Below are positions 15,983 to 24,907 of a stretch of 28,931 nucleotides of DNA, one piece after another; the first letter of the stretch is position 1, and the number at the start of each line of letters is the position of its first letter. The DNA lies in IMG/VR virus record IMGVR_UViG_3300025072_000029, positions 1 to 28,931 of that record. The stretch is one strand, 5' to 3'. The notes beneath the pieces were generated by a model. That model saw only the letters and a program-made list of their open reading frames with translations. It made no database searches and had not been told where the DNA came from. The translations under genes were made by a program, and so were the position numbers. This DNA is from a virus.

Positions 15983-18900
15983 TGCCTTTTAGACCGAAGC
16001 TTGGCGTTGTAAAGAAAAACGCTCCATCCGTATCAGATCCCGCAATGAAACGGGTTGTTGATACAATATATAAGGATATCAATTCTCTTTCTGACTCTCT
16101 TCATTTACCAAGTGGAACTCATACATTTCTTCCAAGAGAGGGTAAACCTGGTGATATAAGATTATACGAAGGTACTGGTAATGATGGGACATCAGGATAC
16201 TTCTTACAAGGCAGGGTAAAGGATGGTTGGGCTTCTGTTAAACTAACTCTTGAAACAAGGAATCCAGAAAATACTGATACTAGTGCTGTTGCGGGAGATA
16301 TGAACCCAGCACATATTACAAGATATGATGTTACTCGTCATAATATTGATTTCAATGGTGACATGGGAACAGGAGTTGGACAGGTTGCAAGAGGAGACCA
16401 TACACACACTCACTGGACGAATTCAAATATTGTAGGATTAAGTTTTAATGAGGGATCTTACGCATTCGGTGGTGACTTAGAACATCTTGGAACTATACAT
16501 TTTCCTCTTGCAGACACAACTGACACCACTAATGTAACTCAAGTAGATCTTGATAATAGTAGTGCTGGGACACTTGCTTTTGCTGCTCGCGTTGATCACA
16601 AACATAAACTTGATGAAGATATAGAACCTATTTGGACGGGTGGAGAAGGGCAAATACATACATTTGGAGAATCGGTTGGTGCAGGTACTGGAATGACAAT
16701 TAAAGTATTTGGGAAGGGACAGGGTCTTGATTCTGACCCAGCTATTGATGTTTCAGGAAATGTTTTAATAGATGGTGCATTAACCGTAGCATTTGCTGAG
16801 TCAAACACTGGTCAGACAGTTATGTCTGGAGATGTTTTTATGAATACTGCAGACAGTACCACGTACACTACAACTGTATATGGTGAAACTTTAGTAGAGG
16901 CTCCTGTTAAAATATATCCCTGGAAAGGAACTTCTCCGTATAATAAGACAGCTCTTGAGATTAGAGGCCCTGCTGATACTGGATATGGTCAACTTAGAAT
17001 AACGGATTATAGTGATGCGAACATGTACTTTGACCTAAAGGTTGATACAAGCGGAAATCTCCTTGTTGATACCATAGGTAACATACAGTTGTTACCTGAA
17101 GCAGGGACTGATACACCAGGGCAGGTACTACCAAAGCAGACTTTACTTACTGACCTTGGGGACTTTAACAGAATGTTTAGGTCCTTGTTTGTTGGTGAGA
17201 TATATGCTGAAACTCTTGTAGCACAAGATGTACTTGCAACAATCGGGGGAAGAATTAGCGTAGCTCCTACAACAATGCTGGAAGCCCCGATAGATATGGA
17301 AGCAACCTCCATTAGAGTTAGGCATAATATATTTGATACTGGAGACTTTGCTATAATGAAGTCTGCTCCAATGGGACTTCCACAGACAGAGATCTTTGAG
17401 ATAACAAATGATGGTGCATGGGCAAACGCTGATATCTCCACAGAAGATAACCTATTAAATCTGGAATACGGGACTGAATACGACGCATATCAAGACAGAG
17501 TAGAAGCAGACTGGGGTATAAGACCAAATGCAAGGATAACAGTAGATACTGGAGATCCAGATATATCTGGTATATTAGAAGATGGTCAATGGATACTTGT
17601 ATCTGGAACAGGTGGACATGCATACGATGATCCTCCTGGAATAAATGGTGCATATAAAGCACTAATAAAAACTGCAAATCCAGAAGGTATTGATACTGAC
17701 TATGATAAAGCACCTGATCTTGAATTAGGACAAATTGATCTTAGAGTTCCAACCGATGTATTTGAGACTCTTGAAAACAAAGCTTTTGCTGATATGGTAG
17801 TAAATATAGGACCGTACACATATAATGTGAATAGAAGTGTAGCTAATATTGGTCTTGCTAATCGTTGGCAATCTGGTGATGCTATAATGAACCTTGGTCA
17901 TGAGGAGGGAGATGGTTTTATAGAGCTTACATCTACTGAAACCGCCTATCAAGACCTCGGGCCAGCGATAACTTTGTATTCAAGAGATGATACTGAAGAT
18001 CAGGAATGGAACGATGCTATACCAGTAGTGTCATTTGGGCAATTAAGAAGTTTTGTTGATTATAATGAAGGTGATCTCTGTGGGATGGCGATCGGTAAGA
18101 ATCTTTATACAAGCCCTGCTGATGGGTTTCAAGGTATAACAGCTGACCCAGTTAAGGGTGTAAGGCTATTTAATACAGAATTGAAAATGTATACAGGTAC
18201 TGATTTAATGGTGCATCTTGAAACGGATGGTAATTTTAGGATAGGAACTGGTTTAAGTGTAAATGATCCGATAGTATATGATGCATCAGGTACAAAGTTT
18301 TCCTGGGATGGAGCAACCATACGTGTAAAGGGCAATATGGAGTTTACAGAGGGGGATCAATATGAGCAGTTATTTGGGGAGGATACTCTTTTTGACTCTT
18401 TATCAGTTACTTTAACAGGTGCTTATCAGTCTGCTGATGCTGCTGTCCAAGCTGATGCTGATGCTGCTCAAGAGGATGCAGATGCCGCTCAAAACGCTGC
18501 AGATGCCGCCGCTGCTGCTGCACTTGCAGCACAAGAAGATGTTGATGATATAGGGAACGATGATAAGGTTACACCAAGCGAGAAAGAAATTGCATATACA
18601 TTATATACTGCAATAACCAATGAATATGCTGGTTATACAGCTCAAGGAACAGATTTAAGCGTATCTACTACCGCTTATGATACCGCTTATAACGCATTAG
18701 TAGTTTACATAGGGACCACACTTGATCTGTTTGATGATATGGCTGCAACAACTACTATAGTTAGGGCTACTTGGAATACAACGTGGAATGACTATTATAA
18801 TGAAAGATCAACTCTTCTTACTGCAATAGCCGACGCTATACAGGCTAATGTAGATAGTGTGCAGGATAATGTAGACAGTGTAGAGAGTAATTTAGTAGAT

Positions 18901-21900
18901 GCTGAAAACTGGATTGGTAATAGCCTTACAAGTCAGATTCCACCTGGAATTGGTTGGGGAGGGACTCTTAAAATAGAGCCTCTTAGCAGTGCTGAAGACG
19001 ATGAGTTTGTATCTCGTGGTCATGTTAAAGCTGTAAAGAATAGCTTTGCGACAGGATTTGTATCATTACAAACAATGACACTTGATTCGGATGAGGATCC
19101 ACCAGAATTTACTGATGTTGATATAAATGCCAATAATACTCCCTCTGATCAGCAGACTTTTACTATTTTAAGACCAGATGTTGTTTTGCCTCTGTCTTCA
19201 TTTACAATACAGACCCCCTTCCAAGCTCCAGATAGTGAAGGAACAGACTTCTCTGATTTTGGAGTAATTGGTACAGATAACACAAATCTTACGATGTATC
19301 TAATGTGGTCTGTGGATACGAGAGATTCAAGATTTACAGGTGATGATAGTTTAGGGACCTATGTAGTTCAAGGTACTGATACTATAAGAGACCATATTGT
19401 AATGGTATTTCATAATTCTGTAACTGGCATTTGGTATGCAGTAGGAGGGGGATTTGGGATAGAAGGAGATGATGATAATCTTTATACAGCATTTACTCCG
19501 CTATCAAGTGATGTCTTATTATGTGCATTCAATCAAGCTTCTGATGATGGGGGAATAGAGTGGGCTGAATTCCTTTACCAAGCTGAATCACCACAATCTT
19601 CAGATTTACAATATGCTCAGGCTATTATACAAACAACTCTTGGAACTGTTGGGGCTGTACCAGCTGGAAGTCTTACTGGTATAGAAGGTGGAGGTGTAGT
19701 TCTCGATGGAGGAATGGAAGTTACAGCTCAGGTAACTGCTGCTGGAGATGATATAGAGGGTTCAGAAACATGGTTTTGGAATCATTCAACAGGAGGAGTA
19801 GATCCCGTTAAAACTGATGCTCAAAAATATAATGGTGACTATTCTTTACAACTAGACGGTGCTATATTACCATATGAGGTAAAAAATACAAGAGAGCAAG
19901 GGACTGAATTTAACTATATACCCTGTGTAACGGGTATGAAAGTAAATCTTTCAGCACGCGTATACCCTGGTGCAGCTGGTGGTGCCAGTATAGGGCTGAC
20001 CTTTTATAGTGCTAATAAAACTGTACTTGAGGTGGTATCTGACGCTGTTGGAGATGTCCCTTCATGGGGGACACCAGGGGAGGCTGGAGACTGGAGATAT
20101 AGAACTGGTGCTCACACTATTAGATCTGCTTACGATGGGACTGAGCCTGCATATTTTGTAGTGACTTTAATTTCAAAAGTTGGTACAAATGGAGTTAGTC
20201 ATTATTTTGATGACGTAAGATGTACAATGGAAGTAGGACTTGCTTTTCCTGTTATACCAGACCAAACAAGATCAGGATTATACACGGGTAGCGACTTCTT
20301 AGGATTTTGGAATAAAGAATCTACTATAGGTGGTGGTGATGGAGCGTGGAAAGTATACATGGATGACACTGGTGTATTCCAATGTGGTACAACTACAGCC
20401 CAAGGTGACAATTTTCTGCAATGGACTGGTTCTGCTCTAAATATAGGAGGAGTTGTAAATGTATTAGGTGGAGGAGTAACCGATGGTAATGATGGATTTA
20501 CATCATTTGATGATATACAGTCTGCTTCTGTAAACTTTAATAGTGGCAACGATATGAATGGCGATGTTCTGGGTGCTCCTGGAATTAATAATGATGGAAC
20601 TGCTATAGACCATACTACGAATACTGATTCCAGCTGTGATATATCTTTTGAGTGGACTTGGAACTTTAACGAAGACATTTTAGATGGATTTATAATTTGG
20701 GTTTATCGATCTACATCATCAAATGATGGTTATACTATAGGAGATTCGCCAGGATATGAAACAGCTTATTTTGTTCCGTATGATAGAAGATCTATTATAC
20801 TTCAAGGACTTCCACAGGATTTATACTATACTTTTGGAGTGCGAGCCTATCGAAGTGTAAATACTAACATTTCTTCTACTGGGTTTATATACTCAAATAT
20901 GGTTCAGCCTGTTGCTACTGATGAGAACCCTTATTATCCAGTTGGTGATGGTGTAGTTGAATTTGATGGTGATATTACTGGGACGATTGATGGAACAGGA
21001 GCTACTGCTGTTGTAACTGGTGCTGCTCTTGGTGATTCATCAAATCAGGATTCCACAGCAACTATATTAAGTGGGAATCATACTGGGACTGTTGGTAATG
21101 AGACAACAGCGAATCTTATTACTGGGATGAATAATGCGAATACTGCTCACGGCTGGGGAAATCATGCGAGTGCTGGATATGGAACTGGTACTGTTAGTAC
21201 TTGGGGAGATTTAGGAGATTTAACAGCGTCTAATAATGTATCTATAGACGGTGGCAGTGTTATACTTGGAAATACTAATGGCTCAGCTATATACTCATCT
21301 GGTCACAATACTTTTAATTCAGGGACTGCTGGCTTTTGGATGGGAAGAACTGGTGGAACTTTTAAGTTTGATATCGGATCAGCTGGAGTTGGAATGCAAT
21401 GGACTGGGAGTAAACTTAAAGTACAGGGAGTATTAGATGCCTCTTATTGGGAGGCTCCATCGCTTACTGCAGGTGGTACTGGTAATCGGATAAGAAGTCA
21501 TGGAGCTGCCAGTGACTCGACATCAAATTATATTTTTGTTCCTACGCATCACTCAAAATCAGCGTACTGGCATGATCAGCAATGTTTTGATATGGTTGAG
21601 GAAACTCCAGCTGCGACCTATGCTCAAGGTATGTTCATGAAAATTGAAGATGTTGCTTATGGAGCACAAATATATGTAAGAATGATACCGAAGCTTCAAA
21701 CCAATCTATATGGAGCATATTCATTATTTAAACCTCAACTGTGGTCAAGGTATGTTAATGGCAGTGGCTCAGTTACGGATTGGTATATGATAGGTGAAAC
21801 TATACCAGGTAACGGTAATAACTACGGTATACATGAGTTTCTTATGACACTTATATCGGGTGATATTACTGTATTACCTGATAATCTTAATGGTAGTGAT

Positions 21901-22059
21901 GGTTGTTATGTAGAGATTACAGTGACTGATGCTTATAGGAATCATGCCGATTATTATTGGGCAGATCCAGACAATGGAAGCGATGTACATTTTTGGGTAG
22001 CATGTTATCTTAGTGCTCAAATCAATAATACTTACGGAGCTACTACGGCTTCTTCATAA
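15982..22059 (+). CDS. Giant modular tail fibre / central fibre protein
   Basis: A 2025-residue modular fibre. Residues 1-45 are helical, probably the attachment end. HxH-type fibre motifs occur at 140-144 and 206-208. Residues about 813-855 are an Ala/Asp-rich coiled coil, followed at 863-970 by a conserved fibre domain (V-T-P-S-E-K, then Y-x-x-A-Y-N-A-L, then W-N-D-Y-Y-N-E-R) known from many tail fibres and host-specificity proteins. About 1236-1418 is a jelly-roll, carbohydrate-binding-like region ending Y-F-D-D-V. About 1505-1641 is fibronectin-III-like. Near 1720 is A-H-G-W-G-N-H-A-S-A-G-Y, frequent in fibres. Residues ~1835-2025 form a C-terminal globular region, probably the receptor-binding end. 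No terminal S74 chaperone is seen. Coupled start (TAATG). Confidence 0.75.
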   Translation: MPFRPKLGVVKKNAPSVSDPAMKRVVDTIYKDINSLSDSLHLPSGTHTFLPREGKPGDIRLYEGTGNDGTSGYFLQGRVKDGWASVKLTLETRNPENTDTSAVAGDMNPAHITRYDVTRHNIDFNGDMGTGVGQVARGDHTHTHWTNSNIVGLSFNEGSYAFGGDLEHLGTIHFPLADTTDTTNVTQVDLDNSSAGTLAFAARVDHKHKLDEDIEPIWTGGEGQIHTFGESVGAGTGMTIKVFGKGQGLDSDPAIDVSGNVLIDGALTVAFAESNTGQTVMSGDVFMNTADSTTYTTTVYGETLVEAPVKIYPWKGTSPYNKTALEIRGPADTGYGQLRITDYSDANMYFDLKVDTSGNLLVDTIGNIQLLPEAGTDTPGQVLPKQTLLTDLGDFNRMFRSLFVGEIYAETLVAQDVLATIGGRISVAPTTMLEAPIDMEATSIRVRHNIFDTGDFAIMKSAPMGLPQTEIFEITNDGAWANADISTEDNLLNLEYGTEYDAYQDRVEADWGIRPNARITVDTGDPDISGILEDGQWILVSGTGGHAYDDPPGINGAYKALIKTANPEGIDTDYDKAPDLELGQIDLRVPTDVFETLENKAFADMVVNIGPYTYNVNRSVANIGLANRWQSGDAIMNLGHEEGDGFIELTSTETAYQDLGPAITLYSRDDTEDQEWNDAIPVVSFGQLRSFVDYNEGDLCGMAIGKNLYTSPADGFQGITADPVKGVRLFNTELKMYTGTDLMVHLETDGNFRIGTGLSVNDPIVYDASGTKFSWDGATIRVKGNMEFTEGDQYEQLFGEDTLFDSLSVTLTGAYQSADAAVQADADAAQEDADAAQNAADAAAAAALAAQEDVDDIGNDDKVTPSEKEIAYTLYTAITNEYAGYTAQGTDLSVSTTAYDTAYNALVVYIGTTLDLFDDMAATTTIVRATWNTTWNDYYNERSTLLTAIADAIQANVDSVQDNVDSVESNLVDAENWIGNSLTSQIPPGIGWGGTLKIEPLSSAEDDEFVSRGHVKAVKNSFATGFVSLQTMTLDSDEDPPEFTDVDINANNTPSDQQTFTILRPDVVLPLSSFTIQTPFQAPDSEGTDFSDFGVIGTDNTNLTMYLMWSVDTRDSRFTGDDSLGTYVVQGTDTIRDHIVMVFHNSVTGIWYAVGGGFGIEGDDDNLYTAFTPLSSDVLLCAFNQASDDGGIEWAEFLYQAESPQSSDLQYAQAIIQTTLGTVGAVPAGSLTGIEGGGVVLDGGMEVTAQVTAAGDDIEGSETWFWNHSTGGVDPVKTDAQKYNGDYSLQLDGAILPYEVKNTREQGTEFNYIPCVTGMKVNLSARVYPGAAGGASIGLTFYSANKTVLEVVSDAVGDVPSWGTPGEAGDWRYRTGAHTIRSAYDGTEPAYFVVTLISKVGTNGVSHYFDDVRCTMEVGLAFPVIPDQTRSGLYTGSDFLGFWNKESTIGGGDGAWKVYMDDTGVFQCGTTTAQGDNFLQWTGSALNIGGVVNVLGGGVTDGNDGFTSFDDIQSASVNFNSGNDMNGDVLGAPGINNDGTAIDHTTNTDSSCDISFEWTWNFNEDILDGFIIWVYRSTSSNDGYTIGDSPGYETAYFVPYDRRSIILQGLPQDLYYTFGVRAYRSVNTNISSTGFIYSNMVQPVATDENPYYPVGDGVVEFDGDITGTIDGTGATAVVTGAALGDSSNQDSTATILSGNHTGTVGNETTANLITGMNNANTAHGWGNHASAGYGTGTVSTWGDLGDLTASNNVSIDGGSVILGNTNGSAIYSSGHNTFNSGTAGFWMGRTGGTFKFDIGSAGVGMQWTGSKLKVQGVLDASYWEAPSLTAGGTGNRIRSHGAASDSTSNYIFVPTHHSKSAYWHDQQCFDMVEETPAATYAQGMFMKIEDVAYGAQIYVRMIPKLQTNLYGAYSLFKPQLWSRYVNGSGSVTDWYMIGETIPGNGNNYGIHEFLMTLISGDITVLPDNLNGSDGCYVEITVTDAYRNHADYYWADPDNGSDVHFWVACYLSAQINNTYGATTASS
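18424..18552 (+). other. Ala/Asp-rich coiled-coil coding segment
   Basis: About 43 codons encode repeated A-D-A-A-Q and A-A-D-A-A units with Ala at core spacing, consistent with a trimeric coiled coil. GCT/GCA/GCC codons are interleaved. It divides the fibre into N-terminal and C-terminal arms. Confidence 0.7.
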
Positions 22060-22724
22060 TGGCCTATTATAAGAAAACGTCGACTGAACGTAAAAATCCA
22101 TTAACATTGGATTATTATATAAGGTATGAGAGTACAGATACTATGCCTACAGGGTTTCCTTTTACTGGATGGACTACAATTCTTAAGCCTGAATATGATA
22201 CTGGAGTAGCTTACAATGCTGCAAATCCAGATATAAAGCATTTCCTTGTAGCTCATCCTACCTATGGCTTGACTGAAGATGGGACAATAGCCACAAATGC
22301 ACTTAATACTATTTATGTTATGAGTCATCATCTTTCTTTTACTCCAACAGGTGGACTTGCGGGGAGAACATCTCGTTCATTACAGCCTAATAGAACTTCA
22401 AGTGACGCACATGTACTTGGTATATATAAAAACTATATTGATGTAGTTCCCCCATTAAAAGCGTTTTATAGCAGTACTCTTAGCAAGTGGATAGTGGATC
22501 ATCCACATGCTATAGAATATAGAGAGGCAGCTACAGATGAAGATGAAGCTATGCGATATGTTGATATGACAGATGCTGAGATTCAAAATACTATACTTGA
22601 AATGGTCTTATTATATAACACTGCTGATAGCACAGGTCTTACTTTAGATTTAAGTTCTTCGGATATTTCTGGACTAAAAGCTGAATCTGTTGCTATCAAA
22701 TCAACCTTAGATATTTTATTATAA
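22059..22724 (+). CDS. Unidentified fibre-adjacent protein
   Basis: A 221-residue protein, neutral to acidic, with no signal or membrane segment. It contains a Tyr/Pro/Thr-rich N-terminal half and a more helical C-terminal half (D-A-E-I-Q-N-T-I-L-E-M near 170-180). I recognise no family. It is coupled by TAATG to the fibre upstream and to the next gene downstream, without a Shine-Dalgarno site. This close linkage suggests a fibre chaperone, adaptor or minor fibre subunit; that is inference from position. Confidence 0.6.
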   Translation: MAYYKKTSTERKNPLTLDYYIRYESTDTMPTGFPFTGWTTILKPEYDTGVAYNAANPDIKHFLVAHPTYGLTEDGTIATNALNTIYVMSHHLSFTPTGGLAGRTSRSLQPNRTSSDAHVLGIYKNYIDVVPPLKAFYSSTLSKWIVDHPHAIEYREAATDEDEAMRYVDMTDAEIQNTILEMVLLYNTADSTGLTLDLSSSDISGLKAESVAIKSTLDILL

Positions 22725-23206
22725 TGCCTGCACCTACGCCAACTATTGAAACTTATATGTATGATGGGAGTAGTAACTTTACAATAGCTGAAGCAGATAG
22801 AAAATATATCCCAGTTTGGCTTAGAGCTGCTTGGGACCAGGTGTATACTGATTTAGTAGCTGAAAGTCTTTCTGATGTTACTCTTCTGGATCGTACTTTT
22901 ATCAGTAACCCTGAAACTGGATATGAGTATTTTCCTGGTTGGTTAAAGGACAAGCTTGATGATGATTATGATGACTCGGATAAGGATACATTATTAGTGT
23001 TTAAAGGCAGTCAAGAAGACAATCTTGTATATGTTGTATATAATGGAACTAAGGTGATAGATTTTGACGTGGAAAATGACTTTGACACTGCTGTTATATT
23101 AGCATATCAAGATTCAGCTATAAGAGCTCTTGATTACTATAGTGAAAGTACTACATACGCTGAGAATGCGTACAATACAACATTAAATGGCTGGTCAGGC
23201 CAATAG
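22724..23206 (+). CDS. Unidentified acidic fibre-adjacent protein
   Basis: A 160-residue acidic protein (D-D-D-Y-D-D-S-D near residues 74-85) with many Tyr and Trp residues. No catalytic motif, membrane segment or known fold pattern. It begins at TAATG overlapping the previous gene, with no ribosome site. It probably works with the 221-residue partner and the giant fibre, for example as an assembly or attachment factor; this is only a guess from gene order. Confidence 0.6.
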   Translation: MPAPTPTIETYMYDGSSNFTIAEADRKYIPVWLRAAWDQVYTDLVAESLSDVTLLDRTFISNPETGYEYFPGWLKDKLDDDYDDSDKDTLLVFKGSQEDNLVYVVYNGTKVIDFDVENDFDTAVILAYQDSAIRALDYYSESTTYAENAYNTTLNGWSGQ

Positions 23207-23210
23207 GAGG
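23205..23210 (+). promoter_or_regulatory. Consensus Shine-Dalgarno of a small coiled-coil gene
   Basis: A perfect AGGAGG starts at the last bases of the previous stop codon and lies 4 bases before the ATG at 23215. It supports translation of a frame of only 53 codons. Confidence 0.75.
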
Positions 23211-23214
23211 AACA

Positions 23215-23376
23215 ATGAATAAAGAAGAGATCAACAAGGAAATAGAGAACTTAGAAATGAGGAAAAAGCAGGCTGAAGCACTCTTTATAAGGTGTGAAGG
23301 AGGCATAGAGGTACTGCAAATGTTATTGGAAAAGTCCAATACCGAAGATAAACCTGTTGTTGATAAGAAAAAATAA
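23215..23376 (+). CDS. 53-residue coiled-coil protein
   Basis: A tiny Glu/Lys-rich protein, M-N-K-E-E-I-N-K-E-I at the start and a Lys-rich end, that reads as one long amphipathic helix over residues 2-40. The consensus AGGAGG and neat fit between neighbours make it a convincing gene. Small coiled-coil proteins of this kind are frequent in phage structural operons, but the function is unknown; a minor virion subunit or assembly factor is possible. Confidence 0.75.
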   Translation: MNKEEINKEIENLEMRKKQAEALFIRCEGGIEVLQMLLEKSNTEDKPVVDKKK

Positions 23377-23422
23377 CGTAAATTGTATCGGTGAACTTTA
23401 TATTATACGAAAAGGATAGAAT

Positions 23423-24136
23423 ATGGGCATAGCGGACTGGTTCGGGGCACCTAAGAAAATAGACCCTGCGAAGATCCAGGGAATGATGACCTCGGAATAT
23501 ACTACTCAGATGGGTGATCGTGCTCAGCAAATGGCGGATCCTAATTCTCAACTGATGCAAGGTATGTATCAGAATATGCAGAAACAAGGTGCAGATCAGT
23601 TATATGCCCAAAATAGAATGGCTCGAGCTGGTGCAATGCGTCAGAACATGGGTGGACAGAGTGGTATATTAGAAGCTCAACGACAACAGCGTGTAGGTGC
23701 ACAGGGTAATCAGAATGTTCAGAACTTTTCTAATATGCAACAGGGAAACCTAAATGCATCTAATCAGCTATTAAGTGGGGCAGCTACAAATGATATGACA
23801 GCTCGTAGTGCTGCTGCCTCTGCTTATGGTCAGAATATAACGAATGAGAATAATTATAACTCTGCTATGGGTGGAATGGTTACTCAGTTAGCTGGTGGTG
23901 CTATGATGGCAATGTGTGACCCTCGTACTAAAACAGGTATGAGAAAAGTTGGGATTATAAAGACTTCTAAGAAGCCTATAAATCTCTACTCTTTTAGTTA
24001 TAAAGGTTCTGGAGGTAAAAGATCAGTAGGGCTTAGCTCGACTAATGTTAAACAACAGTTTAAATCTTTTGTTCAGAAGGATAAAAAGGGACTTGAATGG
24101 ATTAACATGACCAGATTAAAGGACGTATTAAGATAA
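23423..24136 (+). CDS. Internal virion/ejection-like protein with degenerate S74-type C-terminal domain
   Basis: A 237-residue protein. Residues about 20-160 are Gln/Met/Asn/Ala-rich and helical, like DNA-ejection proteins. From residue 164 the sequence reads M-C-D-P-R-T-K, then V-G (about 176-177), then P-I-N-L-Y-S-F-S-Y-K (185-194), then S-V-G-L near 201, and a final segment with G-L-E-W-I-N-M-T-R-L. This follows the order of the intramolecular chaperone (peptidase S74) domain: S-D-x-R-x-K, then Y-x-F-x-Y, then G-V-x-A-Q, then an aromatic-N/D-x-x-x-L end. The catalytic Ser position is Cys165, with Lys170 kept. It is shorter than typical S74 domains. AAAGG lies about 11 bases before the ATG. 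Confidence 0.65.
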   Translation: MGIADWFGAPKKIDPAKIQGMMTSEYTTQMGDRAQQMADPNSQLMQGMYQNMQKQGADQLYAQNRMARAGAMRQNMGGQSGILEAQRQQRVGAQGNQNVQNFSNMQQGNLNASNQLLSGAATNDMTARSAAASAYGQNITNENNYNSAMGGMVTQLAGGAMMAMCDPRTKTGMRKVGIIKTSKKPINLYSFSYKGSGGKRSVGLSSTNVKQQFKSFVQKDKKGLEWINMTRLKDVLR

Positions 24137-24906
24137 TGGCTGGTGAAAATTTTATTAGTGCAGAAGCCTTAGAAGCTTTTAAACAAAGCGGGTTATATGA
24201 TCCTGCTGGTGCAGGTGCTTTAACTCAAATGATGAATGCTATGAACGCTGGTAAGGTTGATAGTAAAGGAATGACAGTTACTCCTGAAGCTAATACGGGT
24301 GCAACAGAAGAAGAGGGTGGTAATGACTTTAAAAAAGTTATACAAAAAGACCCTAAAACTGGACTACCTACAGGGGTTGCAGCCACACGGGAAGTAGGGG
24401 ATGATCATAATCAGACTTTTACTGTAGATGAGATTAATGATGCAAAAGTAACGTCAAGCTTAAGTGGTCAGAACATTAAGCCAAATGATTTAGCAGCTTC
24501 AGCTAATCAGGGTTCAAATATAAGTACAACTGATAACTCACAAGCTGTTGATCTAAAAGGACAACAAGCTGTTAATGACTCCAAAGAAGAAATGGAGAAA
24601 CTTCCTAAACCTCCTCAGACTTTATTTGGAATGGCTTCTAAAACTCTTGATAAGAGTGGTTTTACTGAAGGAGCTGACAAATTTGGAGATATGGCTGGAG
24701 GCTGGGGGATGGAAGGTTTAGGTAAAATGGGCATGGATGCTGGTGTTGGAGGTAACCTTGCTGGTGCTGGACAAGCAGCGGCTGGATTTGGTGGAAAGAT
24801 GCTTGGAATGGCTGGTAGTGCACTAAGCCCAATTATGGCAGGTATGGGTACTGCAATGCATGGAATAGGCAGAGGTATGATGGGCATACAAATGCCAAGG
24901 TATTAA
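24136..24906 (+). CDS. Gly/Met-rich ejection-type protein
   Basis: A 256-residue protein. The N-terminal half is acidic and disordered (Asn/Asp/Thr/Ser). From about residue 180 to the end it is dominated by Gly, Met and Ala with small-residue spacing (G-x-G-x-x-x-G-like, for example G-M-E-G-L-G-K-M-G-M), like a glycine-zipper helix that could insert into a membrane. No enzymatic motif. Coupled to the previous gene by TAATG, with AAAGGA 12 bases upstream. In this cassette it may form part of the channel for DNA entry; that is inference from composition and neighbours. Confidence 0.55.
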   Translation: MAGENFISAEALEAFKQSGLYDPAGAGALTQMMNAMNAGKVDSKGMTVTPEANTGATEEEGGNDFKKVIQKDPKTGLPTGVAATREVGDDHNQTFTVDEINDAKVTSSLSGQNIKPNDLAASANQGSNISTTDNSQAVDLKGQQAVNDSKEEMEKLPKPPQTLFGMASKTLDKSGFTEGADKFGDMAGGWGMEGLGKMGMDAGVGGNLAGAGQAAAGFGGKMLGMAGSALSPIMAGMGTAMHGIGRGMMGIQMPRY

Positions 24907-24907
24907 A

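Noticed and set aside
20202-20678. 158-codon antisense frame inside the giant fibre gene, and a similar one at 17007-17441
   Set aside because: Both lie wholly within a well-supported + strand gene and show low-complexity Pro/Ser composition with no start signal.
23383-23408. Promoter-like TTGTAT and TATTAT in the 46-base gap before the S74-like gene
   Set aside because: The spacing between the boxes (12-14 bases) is too short for a standard promoter.
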